Shown: positions 16,435-26,919, counted from the stretch's first letter. The stretch is DNA of 64,000 bases from Paraburkholderia sp. FT54 (GCF_031585635.1 NZ_CP134195.1:3410001-3474000), one strand, 5' to 3'. Notes: generated by a model not told the origin, from the sequence alone. Made by a program: numbers and translations.

Positions 16435-18552
16435 TCAGTGCGGTACGTTCACTACCCCGTGGCTTACCCCGATCGCATTGCTACCAGGATTCGCGACGAT
16501 GGCTGGCAGGTCCGCCACGCTCAACACCGGCGCAGCGCCCGGGATGCCGCCGCGCGGCACGGCGCGGATCACCTGCGACGGCGGCAGCGGCGTGCCGTTC
16601 TTCAGGTGGCCCCACATCAGGTTGAGCGCCTGGATGTTGTAGTAGTGGACCGGCACGAAGCGTGTGTCGAAGCCGGGTACGCCGAGGAACGCGTCGAAAT
16701 GCTGTCCGTTCGTCACCTCGTAGAACGACAACTGGCTGCGCGAGCCTTCCCTTACGCTGTTCGCTGCAAGATACGCGCGTGAAGCATGGTTGACCGGCAC
16801 GAGTGCGTCGCTGCGGCCCTGAACGATGATCGCGGGCTTTCCATGCAGGTTCGCATTCACGCCGATTGCCTCGACACTCGCCCGCATGCGCGGGTCTCTC
16901 TTCGTCCATAACGTGCGCAAGCACGCGGCACCCGCGAAGCTTGCATCGGATGTCGCGAGCCGATGGTCAGCGCCCCCTTGCGGCGTGACGTTATAGACGA
17001 GACTGATGCCGTTGGTCGGTGGCACACCATTGCCTAGCCCGAACACAGTCGGCATAGGCGAGACGGGCGGTGTAAAGCCCGCTGCGCCCGTTGCAGGGTT
17101 CGCCGTGCTGAAACTGAAACCGCACAGGTTGTCGATCACGCTCGACCTCGTGTATGCATTGGCGTACGTCACGGCGACAGCCGGCACGGCCTGCGAGTCC
17201 CACATCGGGGCGTGCAGGAGGTCGGAATCGGCTTCGTAGCCAGCCGCGTGCAGTTGCGCGAGCGCGTCGTTCGCCTGCGTTTGCGTGTCGCTGCCGTGCA
17301 CGTACCCGGCTGCGGCGAGTGACGTGCAGCGGGCCTGACGGATCGCCGTCGTCGTCGCGGGGGGCAGTGCTGTCAGATACGGCGCGCTGGCAGCGCTTTC
17401 CGCGAGTGCCGCGCACGGCTGGAGGAGGTTGGCGAGCGTCATATAGTCCGCCAGCGGCTTGCCGGCCGCCGCGATGCGCTGGCCGCCCTCGTTCACTTGC
17501 GCATTGCCGGGCATACGGACGTTGACCTGTGGTTCGCCAACCACCACCGCCGTGATCCATCCCGTCGTATCCTGCTCGGCGGCCGCGAGCGACGCACCAC
17601 CGCCGTTGCTCACCGACGCCGCTATCGTGGTGATGCTGCCCGGGCGGTAGCGCTCGCCATGAGGCGAGCCGCCGGGCAGTGCAAACTGCCGGTTCAAGGC
17701 CCAATAGGCGAACTGCACCGCCTCGAGCGTGTCCTTGCCCCAGTCCTCTTCAGGGTTTTGCTGGGAATGCGCGTGCTTGAACGCATAGCGGTTCGGGAAC
17801 TTCTGGTTATAGACGGACAACGCACCCGCAGGCACATTGGCTGTGAAGAGACTGTTGCGCCCGGCCGTGGCGGCATCCGCAAGGCGGCCGTCAATCAGCG
17901 TGACGTCACCGGTCATCAGTTCGTGTGCCCCGTTGCCGGTACCCTTGTCGGTATAGGCGACCGCGCAACCGCGCTTGAGGCCCCACTCGCCGGCTGCCGA
18001 AATGGCACCGTAGACCCCACGCGAGCCCGATGACGTAGCTGTGACAATGCACGGGTTCGCCGGATCGAAGTTCGCCGGCACCTGCACGAGGAGGCTGACG
18101 TTCTGCTGGCCCCTGCCGTCGTCGGCATACGCGAGGTATTCAGTGCCGGCGATTTTTCCTTCGCCAAGGGTGTCGTTGCCGTACAGATCGACATTGGGTC
18201 CCCAGAAAAGACCGTAGCCGCCAGGCGCTGTGATATCGACGAGCGCGCGGTAATTTGCCCAGATCGCGAGCCGCCGCAACTCGGCTGCCGTCGGACTCGC
18301 CGGGTTCGCAATAGCAGGCGCCTGACCTGCGAGTCCGGTTTTGCCGAGGCCGGCGGTCAGCAGGTCGTCGCTGACGCCGTCATAGGTGGTCGTCCTGAGG
18401 CTGTCTGCCACGACGAAGCTCGGCAGCCCGTTCGGGCCCGGGCGGCCGCCGTCGTGATCGTCGGCCCGTGCAACAGGGACGAGTACCCCGCTCACTAACG
18501 CGGCGCCGAGCAGCACTGCTTTACCCCGGGTTGCGATCCGGATATCTCTCAT
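16435..18552 (-). CDS. D-(-)-3-hydroxybutyrate oligomer hydrolase
   Basis: A 705-residue precursor with a signal peptide (KAVLLGAALVSGVLVPVARA), the usual length for the exported 3HB-oligomer hydrolases of Ralstonia and Burkholderia. Family landmarks are FPNRYAFKHAHSQQNPEEDW and the serine nucleophile Ser315 in SVSNGGG. The enzyme cleaves oligomers released from extracellular poly(3-hydroxybutyrate) into monomer. GKPAIIVQGRSDALVPV and TNGQHFDAF would carry the Asp and His of the triad. It is monocistronic with long empty flanks. Confidence 0.9.
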   Translation of the reverse strand: MRDIRIATRGKAVLLGAALVSGVLVPVARADDHDGGRPGPNGLPSFVVADSLRTTTYDGVSDDLLTAGLGKTGLAGQAPAIANPASPTAAELRRLAIWANYRALVDITAPGGYGLFWGPNVDLYGNDTLGEGKIAGTEYLAYADDGRGQQNVSLLVQVPANFDPANPCIVTATSSGSRGVYGAISAAGEWGLKRGCAVAYTDKGTGNGAHELMTGDVTLIDGRLADAATAGRNSLFTANVPAGALSVYNQKFPNRYAFKHAHSQQNPEEDWGKDTLEAVQFAYWALNRQFALPGGSPHGERYRPGSITTIAASVSNGGGASLAAAEQDTTGWITAVVVGEPQVNVRMPGNAQVNEGGQRIAAAGKPLADYMTLANLLQPCAALAESAASAPYLTALPPATTTAIRQARCTSLAAAGYVHGSDTQTQANDALAQLHAAGYEADSDLLHAPMWDSQAVPAVAVTYANAYTRSSVIDNLCGFSFSTANPATGAAGFTPPVSPMPTVFGLGNGVPPTNGISLVYNVTPQGGADHRLATSDASFAGAACLRTLWTKRDPRMRASVEAIGVNANLHGKPAIIVQGRSDALVPVNHASRAYLAANSVREGSRSQLSFYEVTNGQHFDAFLGVPGFDTRFVPVHYYNIQALNLMWGHLKNGTPLPPSQVIRAVPRGGIPGAAPVLSVADLPAIVANPGSNAIGVSHGVVNVPH

Positions 18553-19098
18553 CGATGTCTCCTTGTGTGTTGTTCGATTTCGACGCGCCGTGCACCGCGA
18601 AGACCCTTGCGCAACGTCGGATCACGGCGTCGCTAGCCATTAGGACGTCAGGGACCGCAGATACAATGAAGTGTTGATGAAACAACATCCGCGCTGCTGC
18701 GGCCAACCCGCTCAGCGGATACGATAAAATAATCGACGTGGCGATCTTCGTGATTCACCACCACGTACATTTGAAATTAGAGTGACCCATGGGACACCAT
18801 CGACTCCTTGTCGCTGCGTGTCCCGATCCTATCCGGACGGAAGGATGGTCTTGTGTGCGGCACCGAACGATATCCCTGCCTTTAAGGACCTCAGGTCGCG
18901 GTCTACTCATAAGCGCCCAGTTTGGGACGACGGCCCGACTCGGTCAGTCAGCGCGAGAGCGACCCAAGGCCGACCTTCAGACATCCCGAAAGCGTACGCT
19001 CAACATTGACGCGGTGAGCGCGGCAAGAGAAGCAAGCCCACCCTACAGCGCTATACTTTCGTGCTTTTACTGCGTACGTCAGGCACCAAGGATTACAC
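18553..19098. other. Intergenic, no gene recognised
   Basis: Should hold promoters for the oligomer hydrolase (minus) and yjdM (plus). Short frames only. Confidence 0.35.
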
Positions 19099-19440
19099 AT
19101 GAGCGCATTGCCACCCTGTCCGAAATGCAATTCCGCGTTCACGTACGAAGATGGGAGCACCTACATCTGCCCGGAGTGTGCGCATGAATGGTCGGCGCAA
19201 GCAGCCGTGCCGACCGAAACGGACGGCAGGGTTTATCGCGATTCAGCTGGAAATGTCTTGCAAGATGGGGATACCGTCACTGTGACCAAGGACTTGAAAC
19301 TGAAGGGTTCGGCTGGCGTGGTCAAGATGGGCACCAAGGCAAAAAATATTCGGCTGGTGGACAGTGACCACGATATCGATTGCAAGATCGATGGCTTTGG
19401 TGCCATGAGCCTGAAATCGGAATTCGTCAAGAAGGTGTGA
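19099..19440 (+). CDS. yjdM: Zinc-ribbon protein YjdM (PhnA family)
   Basis: 113 residues: an N-terminal zinc ribbon with Cys pairs CPKC and CPEC (residues 7-10 and 26-29), then the compact C-terminal domain [20 protein letters not shown] ending [10 protein letters not shown]. This is the full length of the YjdM family, historically called PhnA because of its position near phosphonate genes in E. coli; it does not hydrolyse phosphonoacetate by itself. No phosphonate genes are nearby. Confidence 0.92.
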   Translation: MSALPPCPKCNSAFTYEDGSTYICPECAHEWSAQAAVPTETDGRVYRDSAGNVLQDGDTVTVTKDLKLKGSAGVVKMGTKAKNIRLVDSDHDIDCKIDGFGAMSLKSEFVKKV

Positions 19441-19479
19441 CCAAGCGCATGACGCATGATTGCCGGCTGTTGGCTCAAC

Positions 19480-20076
19480 CCGGTACGATGTCGAGCAGCC
19501 GAAGTCGACTCATTCCGGTTCTTGGGCTCAACGCCGCCCCAATGGCGGGTTCCCAGGGTAAAGCAGTCTCCGGTCGAGCGCTAGAAGCGCGCGCGAAGAC
19601 GGACCGGCTTGATGTCATCAAGCTGGTCATTAACCTGTGGGCTGGGCTGCGCGGCGAGCGAGACAGCATGCGCGTGATCCGTGTACTGCCTCTGCAGCAC
19701 CAAGCTTCGCGCCACCTGATTCGCGATCGTGGCCAGCTGCAGAGGGAGGTGCTGCAGCACCGTGACCGGATACGCAAACTGCTGGTCGCAACGCGCTGGC
19801 CGGAAAGCGTCCACAGCAGGAAGTTCGCCAGTCGCCTGGCGGCCCGCTGCAAGAGGAACTCCACGAACGGCTCGCACGCGGGTGCGAGCGGCTGACTCTA
19901 GCTGAAGCGCAGCTCACGACGCTGGAGAAGACCGCACAGGCACATGGGCGAAAGCAACTGCTTGACGCACTCGCCGGATACTGGAAACTCCACGGCGGTG
20001 AGCTGATGCTAGGTGGTACACCGGTCGAGCCGCGCTTTCCTCGGCATGCCGAGTCGCGCTGCAAGCGGCGGCGTTA
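19480..20076 (+). mobile_element. IS110-type transposase remnant
   Basis: Reads AKTDRLDVIKLVINLWAGLR, then ASRHLIRDRGQLQREVLQHR and DRIRKLL, typical of the N-terminal half of IS110-family transposases. A frameshift near 19850 moves the continuation (LAEAQLTTLEKTAQAHGRKQ) to another frame, after which similarity ends. No C-terminal domain remains. Confidence 0.7.
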
Positions 20077-20233
20077 AAATCAGTGTGGTCTCGATTTTGT
20101 TCCGCAACCGCAGCGAATTTCGTACGGGTCAGCCGGTCTGGCGTTGGCATCGCGCCTGCCTCGAGGGTTGCGTTGGTGTTTCCTTCCGGATTGCTCTCGT
20201 CAAGCTCCGCCTGGTATTCGCGCTGCTTTCTCA
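20077..20233 (-). other. Possible coding remnant
   Basis: The minus strand opens with LVRKQREYQAELDESNPEGN, protein-like but cut off after about 55 codons. No family recognised; it may be the 5' piece of a gene lost to the IS110 event. Confidence 0.25.
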
Positions 20234-21688
20234 CTAGCACCCAACAGAAACATCGGTTGAAATTCTCGCCAGCACCCCAAGCCGCTCAACGGCGGCTTCG
20301 AGTTCGTTGGTCCAGCGATAGCCGGCGTTCAACCGCAGGCAATCGTCGTAAGCGCCTGCCTGCCCAAACAAATGCCCTGGGGCAAAACCGATTCCTTCGG
20401 CACGTGCCCGCTCAAACAGGGTGCGTGTGCTGACAGGACCGCTTGAGGCCTCAGGCAGCCTGGCCCAGAGGACAAAGCCCCCTGCCGGACTGCTCACCTC
20501 GGTGCCGCTTGGGAAATAGCGCAGAATCGCGTCGCGAAGCATCTGCTGCTGGCCTTGGAGAGCCGCCTTCAGTCGCCTCAGGTGTAACGCGTAACCGCCG
20601 CTCGCAAGCATTTCCGCCACCGCAGCCTGTTGCAGTTCGGCAGTCGCCATGCTGGTCGTGTATTTCAGTGCTTTCACCCGTTCCGTGAATCGCCCCGCCG
20701 CAATCCAGCCCAGACGTAATCCGGGACACAGGCTCTTCGAGAAGCCCCCGCATAACAGCACGTTGCCGGCGGTATCAAAAGCCCTCACCGGCCGTGGCCG
20801 CACTTCGCCAAAGCAGACATCGCCAAAGATGTCGTCTTCGATCAGCGGAATATCCCGTTCCCGTAGCAATCGGACTAGTGCCGCCTTGGCGGAATCGGGC
20901 GCAACACTACCGATAGGATTGTTGGCGTTGGCGATCGTGACGACCACTTTGACCGGCGTCTGGTCGAGCACAGTCTTCAGCGCGTCGAGGTCCATGCCGA
21001 TATCAGGCAGGCACCGGATCGGCAGCGCCGTCAACTCGAGGGCACGCAACATCTGCAGCAGCGCGAAATACGTCGGCGACTCGACGGCAACCACGTCACC
21101 GGACCGGGTAACGGCCCTGAGCGCGAGGTTCAGCGCTTCGACGCAGCCGTTCGTCACTACCAGTTCCTCCGGGTCAAGGTCGCAGGAATATTGCATCGAC
21201 TGACGAACGATTTCCCGTCGGAGACCCGGGTGGCCGGTTCCGCGAACGTGAGCGCCGACGAGACTCCGATGCTGATAGGCGAGACGGCGCAACAGCACAC
21301 TTAGCCGATCGACGGGGTACAGCGAGGGTTCGCCGGCGGCCAGATCGAGACGTACCGCGCATGGCTCGCCGACCATTGCCAGGTGATCCCGCGCCTGAGG
21401 GTCCAGCTCTGGCAGCGGATCGGGCCACTTTGCAGTGCGCGCTTCATTACCCCGCTCTGCCCGCGCGGCGACGAAATAGCCCGAGCGCGGGCGAGCCCGA
21501 ACATACCCCTGGACTTCCAGCCACCGCACAGCCTGCAGTGCGGTGGTCAGGCTGACGCCATGCTGCGAAGCGAGCGTGCGCACGGACGGCAGGCGACTAC
21601 CTTCCTCGAGTCCAGCCTGTTCGATACTGCTCCACAGCCGCTTCGCGAGTTGTCTGTATCGCGGCAAGACGGATTCTGCAGTTCCCAT
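20234..21688 (-). CDS. MocR-type regulator (GntR HTH plus aminotransferase domain)
   Basis: About 484 residues from the ATG at 21688. Residues 1-75 are a GntR winged helix (RLPSVRTLASQHGVSLTTAL), and the remainder is a fold-type I aminotransferase domain with the PLP lysine in GGFSKSLCPGLRLGW. MocR proteins sense PLP or an amino compound. It is divergent from the threonine aldolase gene with a perfect palindrome between them, so control of ltaE and itself is likely. The frame stays open upstream, and the start is picked by HTH alignment because no strong ribosome site is visible. Confidence 0.85.
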   Translation of the reverse strand: MGTAESVLPRYRQLAKRLWSSIEQAGLEEGSRLPSVRTLASQHGVSLTTALQAVRWLEVQGYVRARPRSGYFVAARAERGNEARTAKWPDPLPELDPQARDHLAMVGEPCAVRLDLAAGEPSLYPVDRLSVLLRRLAYQHRSLVGAHVRGTGHPGLRREIVRQSMQYSCDLDPEELVVTNGCVEALNLALRAVTRSGDVVAVESPTYFALLQMLRALELTALPIRCLPDIGMDLDALKTVLDQTPVKVVVTIANANNPIGSVAPDSAKAALVRLLRERDIPLIEDDIFGDVCFGEVRPRPVRAFDTAGNVLLCGGFSKSLCPGLRLGWIAAGRFTERVKALKYTTSMATAELQQAAVAEMLASGGYALHLRRLKAALQGQQQMLRDAILRYFPSGTEVSSPAGGFVLWARLPEASSGPVSTRTLFERARAEGIGFAPGHLFGQAGAYDDCLRLNAGYRWTNELEAAVERLGVLARISTDVSVGC

Positions 21689-21710
21689 GATCGCGATCAG
21701 GTTGGGTAAA

Positions 21711-21726
21711 TCTGTTATGTAACAGA
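21711..21726. promoter_or_regulatory. Palindromic operator, TCTGTTA-TG-TAACAGA
   Basis: Perfect seven-base arms with a two-base centre, located 22 bases before the MocR start and 70 bases before ltaE. The position fits the binding site of the adjacent MocR regulator. Confidence 0.6.
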
Positions 21727-21796
21727 TTCTTCGCTGTTGTGTATAGGCCGTCCGTGATCGGAATGCCAATATGGGCCCCACTTTCAGGGGAATACC

Positions 21797-22870
21797 ATGA
21801 GCACAACAGTCCAGTATGACTTCCGTAGCGACACCGTTACCCGACCCGGTCCGGCCATGCGCGCGGCAATTGCCGCGGCCGAAGTTGGCGATGACGTCAT
21901 GGGCGATGACCCGACTGTAAAGCGGCTTGAAGAACGGATGGCTGACATGCTCGGGAAAGAGGCAGCACTGTTCGTGTCGTCGGGTACGCAGTCGAACCTG
22001 ATCGCGCTCATGGCGCATTGCGAGCGTGGCGACGAGTACATCGTCGGCCAGAATGCCCACTGCTACCGCTGGGAGGCGGGCGGTGCAGCGGTGCTGGGCG
22101 GCATCCAGCCCCAGCCACTGAACAACCAGGCGGACGGTTCGCTACTGCTCAAGGACATCGAGGAAGCCATTAAACCGGATGACCCACACTTCGCGCGGAC
22201 GCGCCTGCTCGCCCTCGAAAACACGATCGGCGGAAAGGTTTTACCACTGTCTTACGCCGATGCTGCGACGATGCTGGCCCGTCGGCACGGGCTCGCCTGC
22301 CACCTGGATGGGGCCCGGGTATTTAACGCCGCCGTGGCCCTACGGCTTCCGGTCAGCATGCTGGCGCGCCCGTTCGACACCGTGTCCGTTTGCCTTTCCA
22401 AAGGACTCGGCGCGCCAGCAGGATCGGTGCTCGTTGGTCCTGCGTCACTTGTCGCCAAAGCAAGGCGCCTGCGCAAGATGCTTGGCGGCGGCCTGAGGCA
22501 AGCAGGGATTCTCGCTGCTGCGGGCCTTTATGCGCTGGAACACCATATCGATCGGCTCGCTGACGATCATGCCAATGCAAATGCACTCGCGCAGGGTTTG
22601 TCGGAACTTCCAGGTCTGTCCGTATCGGTGCCCGCCACAAATATCGTCTTCGTGGATGTTGCCGCCGAGGTCGCATTGGACTTCGCAAACCATCTGGCCG
22701 CGCAGGGTGTCGGCGTCACGTCCGTATATGGTGCAACCCGACAGCGCTGGGTCACGCACCTTGACGTCGGCGAGAAAGCCGTAGCGTTTGCGCTTGCTGC
22801 CGCCCGCGATTTCTTTGCGGGCCGCGATTCGCGTAGCCTGGCGAGCGTACCTCACGCTGAGCACAGCTAG
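21797..22870 (+). CDS. ltaE: Low-specificity L-threonine aldolase
   Basis: A 357-residue PLP enzyme that splits threonine or allo-threonine to glycine and acetaldehyde. The N-terminus [10 protein letters not shown], the [16 protein letters not shown] segment and the Schiff-base lysine Lys202 in [14 protein letters not shown] are diagnostic. Length is normal. It is divergent from the MocR regulator. A related beta-hydroxy-amino acid could be the true substrate. Confidence 0.9.
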   Translation: MSTTVQYDFRSDTVTRPGPAMRAAIAAAEVGDDVMGDDPTVKRLEERMADMLGKEAALFVSSGTQSNLIALMAHCERGDEYIVGQNAHCYRWEAGGAAVLGGIQPQPLNNQADGSLLLKDIEEAIKPDDPHFARTRLLALENTIGGKVLPLSYADAATMLARRHGLACHLDGARVFNAAVALRLPVSMLARPFDTVSVCLSKGLGAPAGSVLVGPASLVAKARRLRKMLGGGLRQAGILAAAGLYALEHHIDRLADDHANANALAQGLSELPGLSVSVPATNIVFVDVAAEVALDFANHLAAQGVGVTSVYGATRQRWVTHLDVGEKAVAFALAAARDFFAGRDSRSLASVPHAEHS

Positions 22871-22931
22871 CTCCTTAGCGGGCGCGATAGCCCTAAAGAA
22901 GTCTCTCAGTCACCCTCAACCATGCGCAATC

Positions 22932-23705
22932 ATGCAAGCTGAAAATTTTTCGCTGCAACAGTACTTCGACCGGATTGGCTTTCAAAAGAGCGGGAAAGCG
23001 GACATTGAAACCATCACAGATATGATGAGATGCCAGCTATTCACCGTGCCGTTCGAAAATCTCGACGTGCAGGCGAAAAAGGTCGTCTCACTGATTCCCG
23101 AGGAGATCGTCGGAAAGATTCTCCACAAAACGCGAGGTGGGTATTGTTATGAAGTGAATGGACTCTTTGCCATGGCACTTCAGGCGATGGGCATCCCATA
23201 TCAATTCGTTGCCGCCCGGCCGATGTTCTACCCGGTCAAGAGACCCAAAACTCATATGGCACTCGTGCTAATGCTGGACGGTGTCCGCTGGTTGTGTGAC
23301 CTCGGTTTCGGAAGCTATGGGATCAGAGCTCCGATGCGACTGGATCTGCTGGATGTTGAAGTCAAACAGGACTCGGATACGTTCATGCTGAGCATGTCGG
23401 ACAATCAGGAATACGTATTGAAAGCGATGGTCGATGGCGAATGGGTCAATCAATATGCATTCGACCTGTCTCGCCATGAATGGATCGATTTCGTGCCCGC
23501 CAATTACCTGAATTCCACGCACCCGGACGCAGTCTTTGTGCAGAAGCTACTGATTGTCCTGCACAACCAGGCTGGTCGAAAGATCCTGTTTGGCGACACG
23601 CTAAAGATCGTGAAAAACGGACAAACTGAACAGCGAACCATTCTTGCCGGTGAGCGTATATCAACGTTGTCGCGAGAGTTTGGCCTGGACGCTACGGAAC
23701 GCTGA
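22932..23705 (+). CDS. nat: Arylamine N-acetyltransferase
   Basis: 257 residues from the ATG at 22932; the frame opens earlier but overlaps ltaE. The catalytic triad is visible: Cys72 in RGGYCYEVN, His108 in KTHMAL and Asp123 in CDLGFG. The enzyme moves acetyl or other acyl groups from CoA to arylamines, hydrazines or natural-product amines. It lies 61 bases after ltaE and may share its transcript, but no functional connection is evident. Confidence 0.92.
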   Translation: MQAENFSLQQYFDRIGFQKSGKADIETITDMMRCQLFTVPFENLDVQAKKVVSLIPEEIVGKILHKTRGGYCYEVNGLFAMALQAMGIPYQFVAARPMFYPVKRPKTHMALVLMLDGVRWLCDLGFGSYGIRAPMRLDLLDVEVKQDSDTFMLSMSDNQEYVLKAMVDGEWVNQYAFDLSRHEWIDFVPANYLNSTHPDAVFVQKLLIVLHNQAGRKILFGDTLKIVKNGQTEQRTILAGERISTLSREFGLDATER

Positions 23706-23985
23706 TCGCTTAGGAAGCACCTGGGGACGACCGATCTGGCGCATTCTGAGCACCAAGGTCCGCAGTTTGATTTTAAACCGACGTTCGAACGTCCGGCTAT
23801 GAGCGAGCGCGAATGGCCGTAGATGGCCGCGAGGCGCCGCACGTGCCTGCTCTTACTCCAACCGAACGGCTGGCCATGCAGCGACGCGTGTCGCACGGGC
23901 GGGAAGATGGTAACGGGGCGGGTCCGTCAGCGTACTCTAAACGGCGTTAAACCTGGCTAACCGAGCCGTGTAAAAAGGGGGTATC
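23706..23985. other. Intergenic, no gene recognised
   Basis: 280 bases with no recognised signal beyond the GGGGG-rich ribosome site of the next gene. Confidence 0.3.
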
Positions 23986-24420
23986 GTGAAGAAATTATCG
24001 AACGCTAGGCTCATCCGCGCCGCGCCTGAGCGTGTAACGTCTCCCAAGTCAGGCGGTCTTGCCATGATCCTGTATCACACCGAGCCCGATTCCCCTGTCA
24101 TCGAAATTTCCGTCGAAGGCAAAATCACCGACCACGATCTGCGCGAAGCCATTGAGCGCATGCGTGGTGATCTCGAACTGAACGGCAAGACCCGCGTGCT
24201 CGAACGCATCGAGCACTTCACCGGCATCGAGCCGAAGGCGCTGTGGACCGATATAACGCTCGGCGTTTCCGTGGCCCGCAAGGTCACGCGCGCCGCCGTG
24301 GTGGCCGATGCGGGCTGGATCCGTGCCTCGACGCATCTGGCGCGGTTCTTTACGAAGGCCGAAGTCAAGGCGTTCCACGTCAACGAGCTGGAGCAGGCGC
24401 GCGTCTGGATCAACACCTGA
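23986..24420 (+). CDS. SpoIIAA-like (STAS/SEC14) protein
   Basis: 144 residues from a GTG with AAAAGGGGG upstream; an internal ATG at 24064 (MILYHTEPDSP) would give 118 residues and matches where homologues usually begin. The domain is SpoIIAA-like: ISVEGKITDHDLREAIERMR, GKTRVLERIEHFTGIE and FHVNELEQARVWI. Function is unknown; members bind lipid-like ligands or act in stress signalling. Confidence 0.75.
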   Translation: MKKLSNARLIRAAPERVTSPKSGGLAMILYHTEPDSPVIEISVEGKITDHDLREAIERMRGDLELNGKTRVLERIEHFTGIEPKALWTDITLGVSVARKVTRAAVVADAGWIRASTHLARFFTKAEVKAFHVNELEQARVWINT

Positions 24421-24920
24421 ACGCCGCCTGGCGAATTTCGTAGCAGTCCGGCTGCACGTCGGAGCGTGATTGACCTGCGCGATCAAGATGCCATTGGCAT
24501 TCGCGCTCTTGCTTGCACTGGCGGCTAAGGGGCGTTAGCGCCTGTTCGATTTTTCTGAGACTGGTCATTCAAAAATTGGCCAAATACTGAAAGGCTCGAA
24601 TGACCGGACTGGCCGACAAGCAACTCTTCAACATTGCGAATTGAATGGCCGGTTCCCGAGTGGAGCCGACGCCTGAATGTCTGAGCGAAGTTGCTCGCGA
24701 ATGACGCTTCATGGCCGCGTGTTACCTCATGCAGTCGGCATAAATAGCTTCAGACTCGCAGTGTTTCGATCGGCAGCACGCGACCCTCAACGGTCTGTCG
24801 TCACCAAGCGCGTGCGATGGCCGCTTGCGAGGTACAACCGCCCCTCAATCAGTCTAGTTGGTCGTCGAGTTCAGGCATATCGCGAGCAGTCAGACAGACA
24901 CGACAAAGCTTCTTAACTTC
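24421..24920. other. Intergenic, no gene recognised
   Basis: 500 bases of what looks like decayed sequence containing pieces such as GGCCGGTTCCCGAGTGGAG, a motif I associate with degenerate intergenic DNA in this group. No gene found. Confidence 0.3.
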
Positions 24921-25610
24921 CTATGATTCGCCGTCGGTATAACTCTCTCTCGGTGGGTAAACACCGGCGAGGCGGGCGATCAGGATCGCGACGAACAAGC
25001 TGCCGGTGATCTGTTCCACCATGCACATGCCGCGTGCCGGGCGCGTGAGCGGTGTGATGTCGCCGAAGCCTGTGCTCGTGAGGACGGTAATGCTGAAGTA
25101 AAGCGCGTCGGCATAGACGAGCCGCCCCGGCTGCCCGACGATCATGTAAGACTGCGGATAGAAGAATCCGATGCTCGCGTAGACGTACGCCCAGAGGACA
25201 CCGATCAACAGATACGCCGCCGCGGCGCCAAACAGCTTGTCCGGCGTCATGATTTTGGGCTGGAATACGTAGCGCAGAAGGTATACGACTGTGATGGAAT
25301 ACAGCACGGCGCTGAACATCCAGGATACCGCAAGACTGCGATCGTCGTCGTGCCACAGGCCGTGGTACTGGAACCACATGGCCGGAATAGCAAACAGCAG
25401 TGCCATCACGAACGACAGGGTCGTGCGGCTGACCGCTGCCACGGTCGCTATGAGGAGGAACATGTTGACGACGTTCAGAACGAATCTGCCGCTGTCGCTC
25501 GCCGGCACGAACGACACCGCGCCGATGAGAATAACCAGCACGACGAACAGCCAGAAACAGCGCTGGTAGAAAATGCGAGACAGCGCTTCGCGCGTGGTAC
25601 GGAAGGCCAT
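24921..25610 (-). CDS. Potassium channel family protein, multi-TM
   Basis: 229 residues from the ATG at 25610 (GGGAGAGAG upstream). Several hydrophobic segments precede one pore loop with the filter STGFGDITP, a close variant of the potassium-channel TxGYGD signature. No cytoplasmic RCK domain is attached. The gene lies 195 bases downstream of a second channel gene in the same direction. Ion selectivity and gating are not known. Confidence 0.8.
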   Translation of the reverse strand: MAFRTTREALSRIFYQRCFWLFVVLVILIGAVSFVPASDSGRFVLNVVNMFLLIATVAAVSRTTLSFVMALLFAIPAMWFQYHGLWHDDDRSLAVSWMFSAVLYSITVVYLLRYVFQPKIMTPDKLFGAAAAYLLIGVLWAYVYASIGFFYPQSYMIVGQPGRLVYADALYFSITVLTSTGFGDITPLTRPARGMCMVEQITGSLFVAILIARLAGVYPPRESYTDGES

Positions 25611-25805
25611 GGTGCTCTCTCCCTTGCTCCGCTTATGTCGCGGCCAGACAGGCCGGGCCGCGTGTGACGGGACTATAAAGCGGTACCACACCCTGCCGCT
25701 CCCGCCCGCGCTGGCAGAAGTCGGACCCACTTCGGCCCTTCACCGCCCCGGCCCGATGCTGCCGATTTTCATTCCTTCAGCGCCCCGTGTGCAGTGCTCT
25801 GGCGG

Positions 25806-26246
25806 CTACTTCTGCTGCAGTCGGGCATGATGGTACTTAATCACATCCATAACCGCAGCCGTCATCACCGAGGTTGAGACTCCGAACATAAGGATGCCGT
25901 TGGCAGCTTCGATTGGACCAAGCATGCGCCATTGCTTGGACATGACAATGTCGCCGTAGCCCAGCGTGATGAAGTTGACCGCGGAGTGATACAGAGCAGT
26001 GGCGAAATCGGAAAATTCGCCTAAGAACATGAACAGCGCAGCCCAGATTGCCATTTGGGCGAAATTGCAGAGCAAGGTCAGCAGCATCACGGTTATCAAT
26101 AGCAGGACGTCCACCCATAGCAAGTCCTGACTCTTAACGTTGCGCCGGAAGCGCGCGTACCGGCGCAGGCAGATGGCTACCACCACGCCTTGCAGCAGCA
26201 GGCACAGGACCATGGCCGGAGCGGCGGCCAGTACATTGTGTAGCAT
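25806..26246 (-). CDS. Small ion channel protein (Ion_trans_2)
   Basis: 146 residues from the ATG at 26246, which has GGAG upstream. Membrane segments near residues 5-27, 45-75 and 105-130, with a pore loop AVNFITLGYGDIVMSKQW carrying the exact GYGD filter. It is short for a complete channel and would need to oligomerise. It is encoded before the second channel gene. Confidence 0.8.
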   Translation of the reverse strand: MLHNVLAAAPAMVLCLLLQGVVVAICLRRYARFRRNVKSQDLLWVDVLLLITVMLLTLLCNFAQMAIWAALFMFLGEFSDFATALYHSAVNFITLGYGDIVMSKQWRMLGPIEAANGILMFGVSTSVMTAAVMDVIKYHHARLQQK

Positions 26247-26919
26247 GATTGACTCCGTCTTCGGGGGGAGCGCGCAGGCAAAAAAGGCACCGCATTCGGG
26301 ACGCGGAGATCGCAAGTTCAAAACTTGCTACCCCCGGCCAATCATAGGACACATTGCGTCAGCCGCACCCAGCCATGTCCCGCTCCAAATGTTGCCGAAC
26401 GCTCGCTTACTGAGCGAAGCAGTCGCCCGAATGGCTGACTGAGTGCGGGTACAGACGACAGACGGCACATGGCCGAACCAGGTCCGATGCTGAATGGATA
26501 ATCGATCCACCGCAGGTCGCTCGGCGTCCGGCTCAGGTCGACCCCTTGCCGACGACCAAGCCGTCAGAGGTGCACCGGCAGATATCAGAGTCGAGCGGTC
26601 GCTCACTATGGCGGCTCCTCGGCCAGTCGATGGTTATGTCCGCCCACCCCTCCTTTTAGAACTGAGCGCGGATAAGCGGTCACACACCCTTCCTCGACTT
26701 GAGTCTCATCGCGTTGCTAAAGGTACGGATCGCCCGACACCGATGTTCGAGAGGCGTATTTGAAGTTGGCGGATCTGACTGCAGTCGCATAAAGTGAGTG
26801 GAGCACTTCGCGCCTTTTCGTTTCGATGATTCGCACGGCTGCGTGCGGGCAGACATCGAGGTCTGTGTAGAAAGCGTTCCAGGAGAACCGTATCTCCCGG
26901 ACTTGGCTGGAGCAGGCAA
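26247..26919. other. Intergenic between channel and porin genes
   Basis: About 670 bases. A small dyad GCAAGTT-CAA-AACTTGC lies at 26311-26327 upstream of the ion channel gene. No coding sequence was recognised. The right end carries the porin promoter and ribosome site. Confidence 0.35.

Noticed and set aside
24049..24486. Open frame antisense to the SpoIIAA-like gene
   Set aside because: A mirror of a high-GC coding frame; the plus-strand product has a recognised domain.
26311..26327. Small dyad as a regulatory site
   Set aside because: Only seven-base arms, no second copy, and no regulator beside it; noted within the intergenic entry only.
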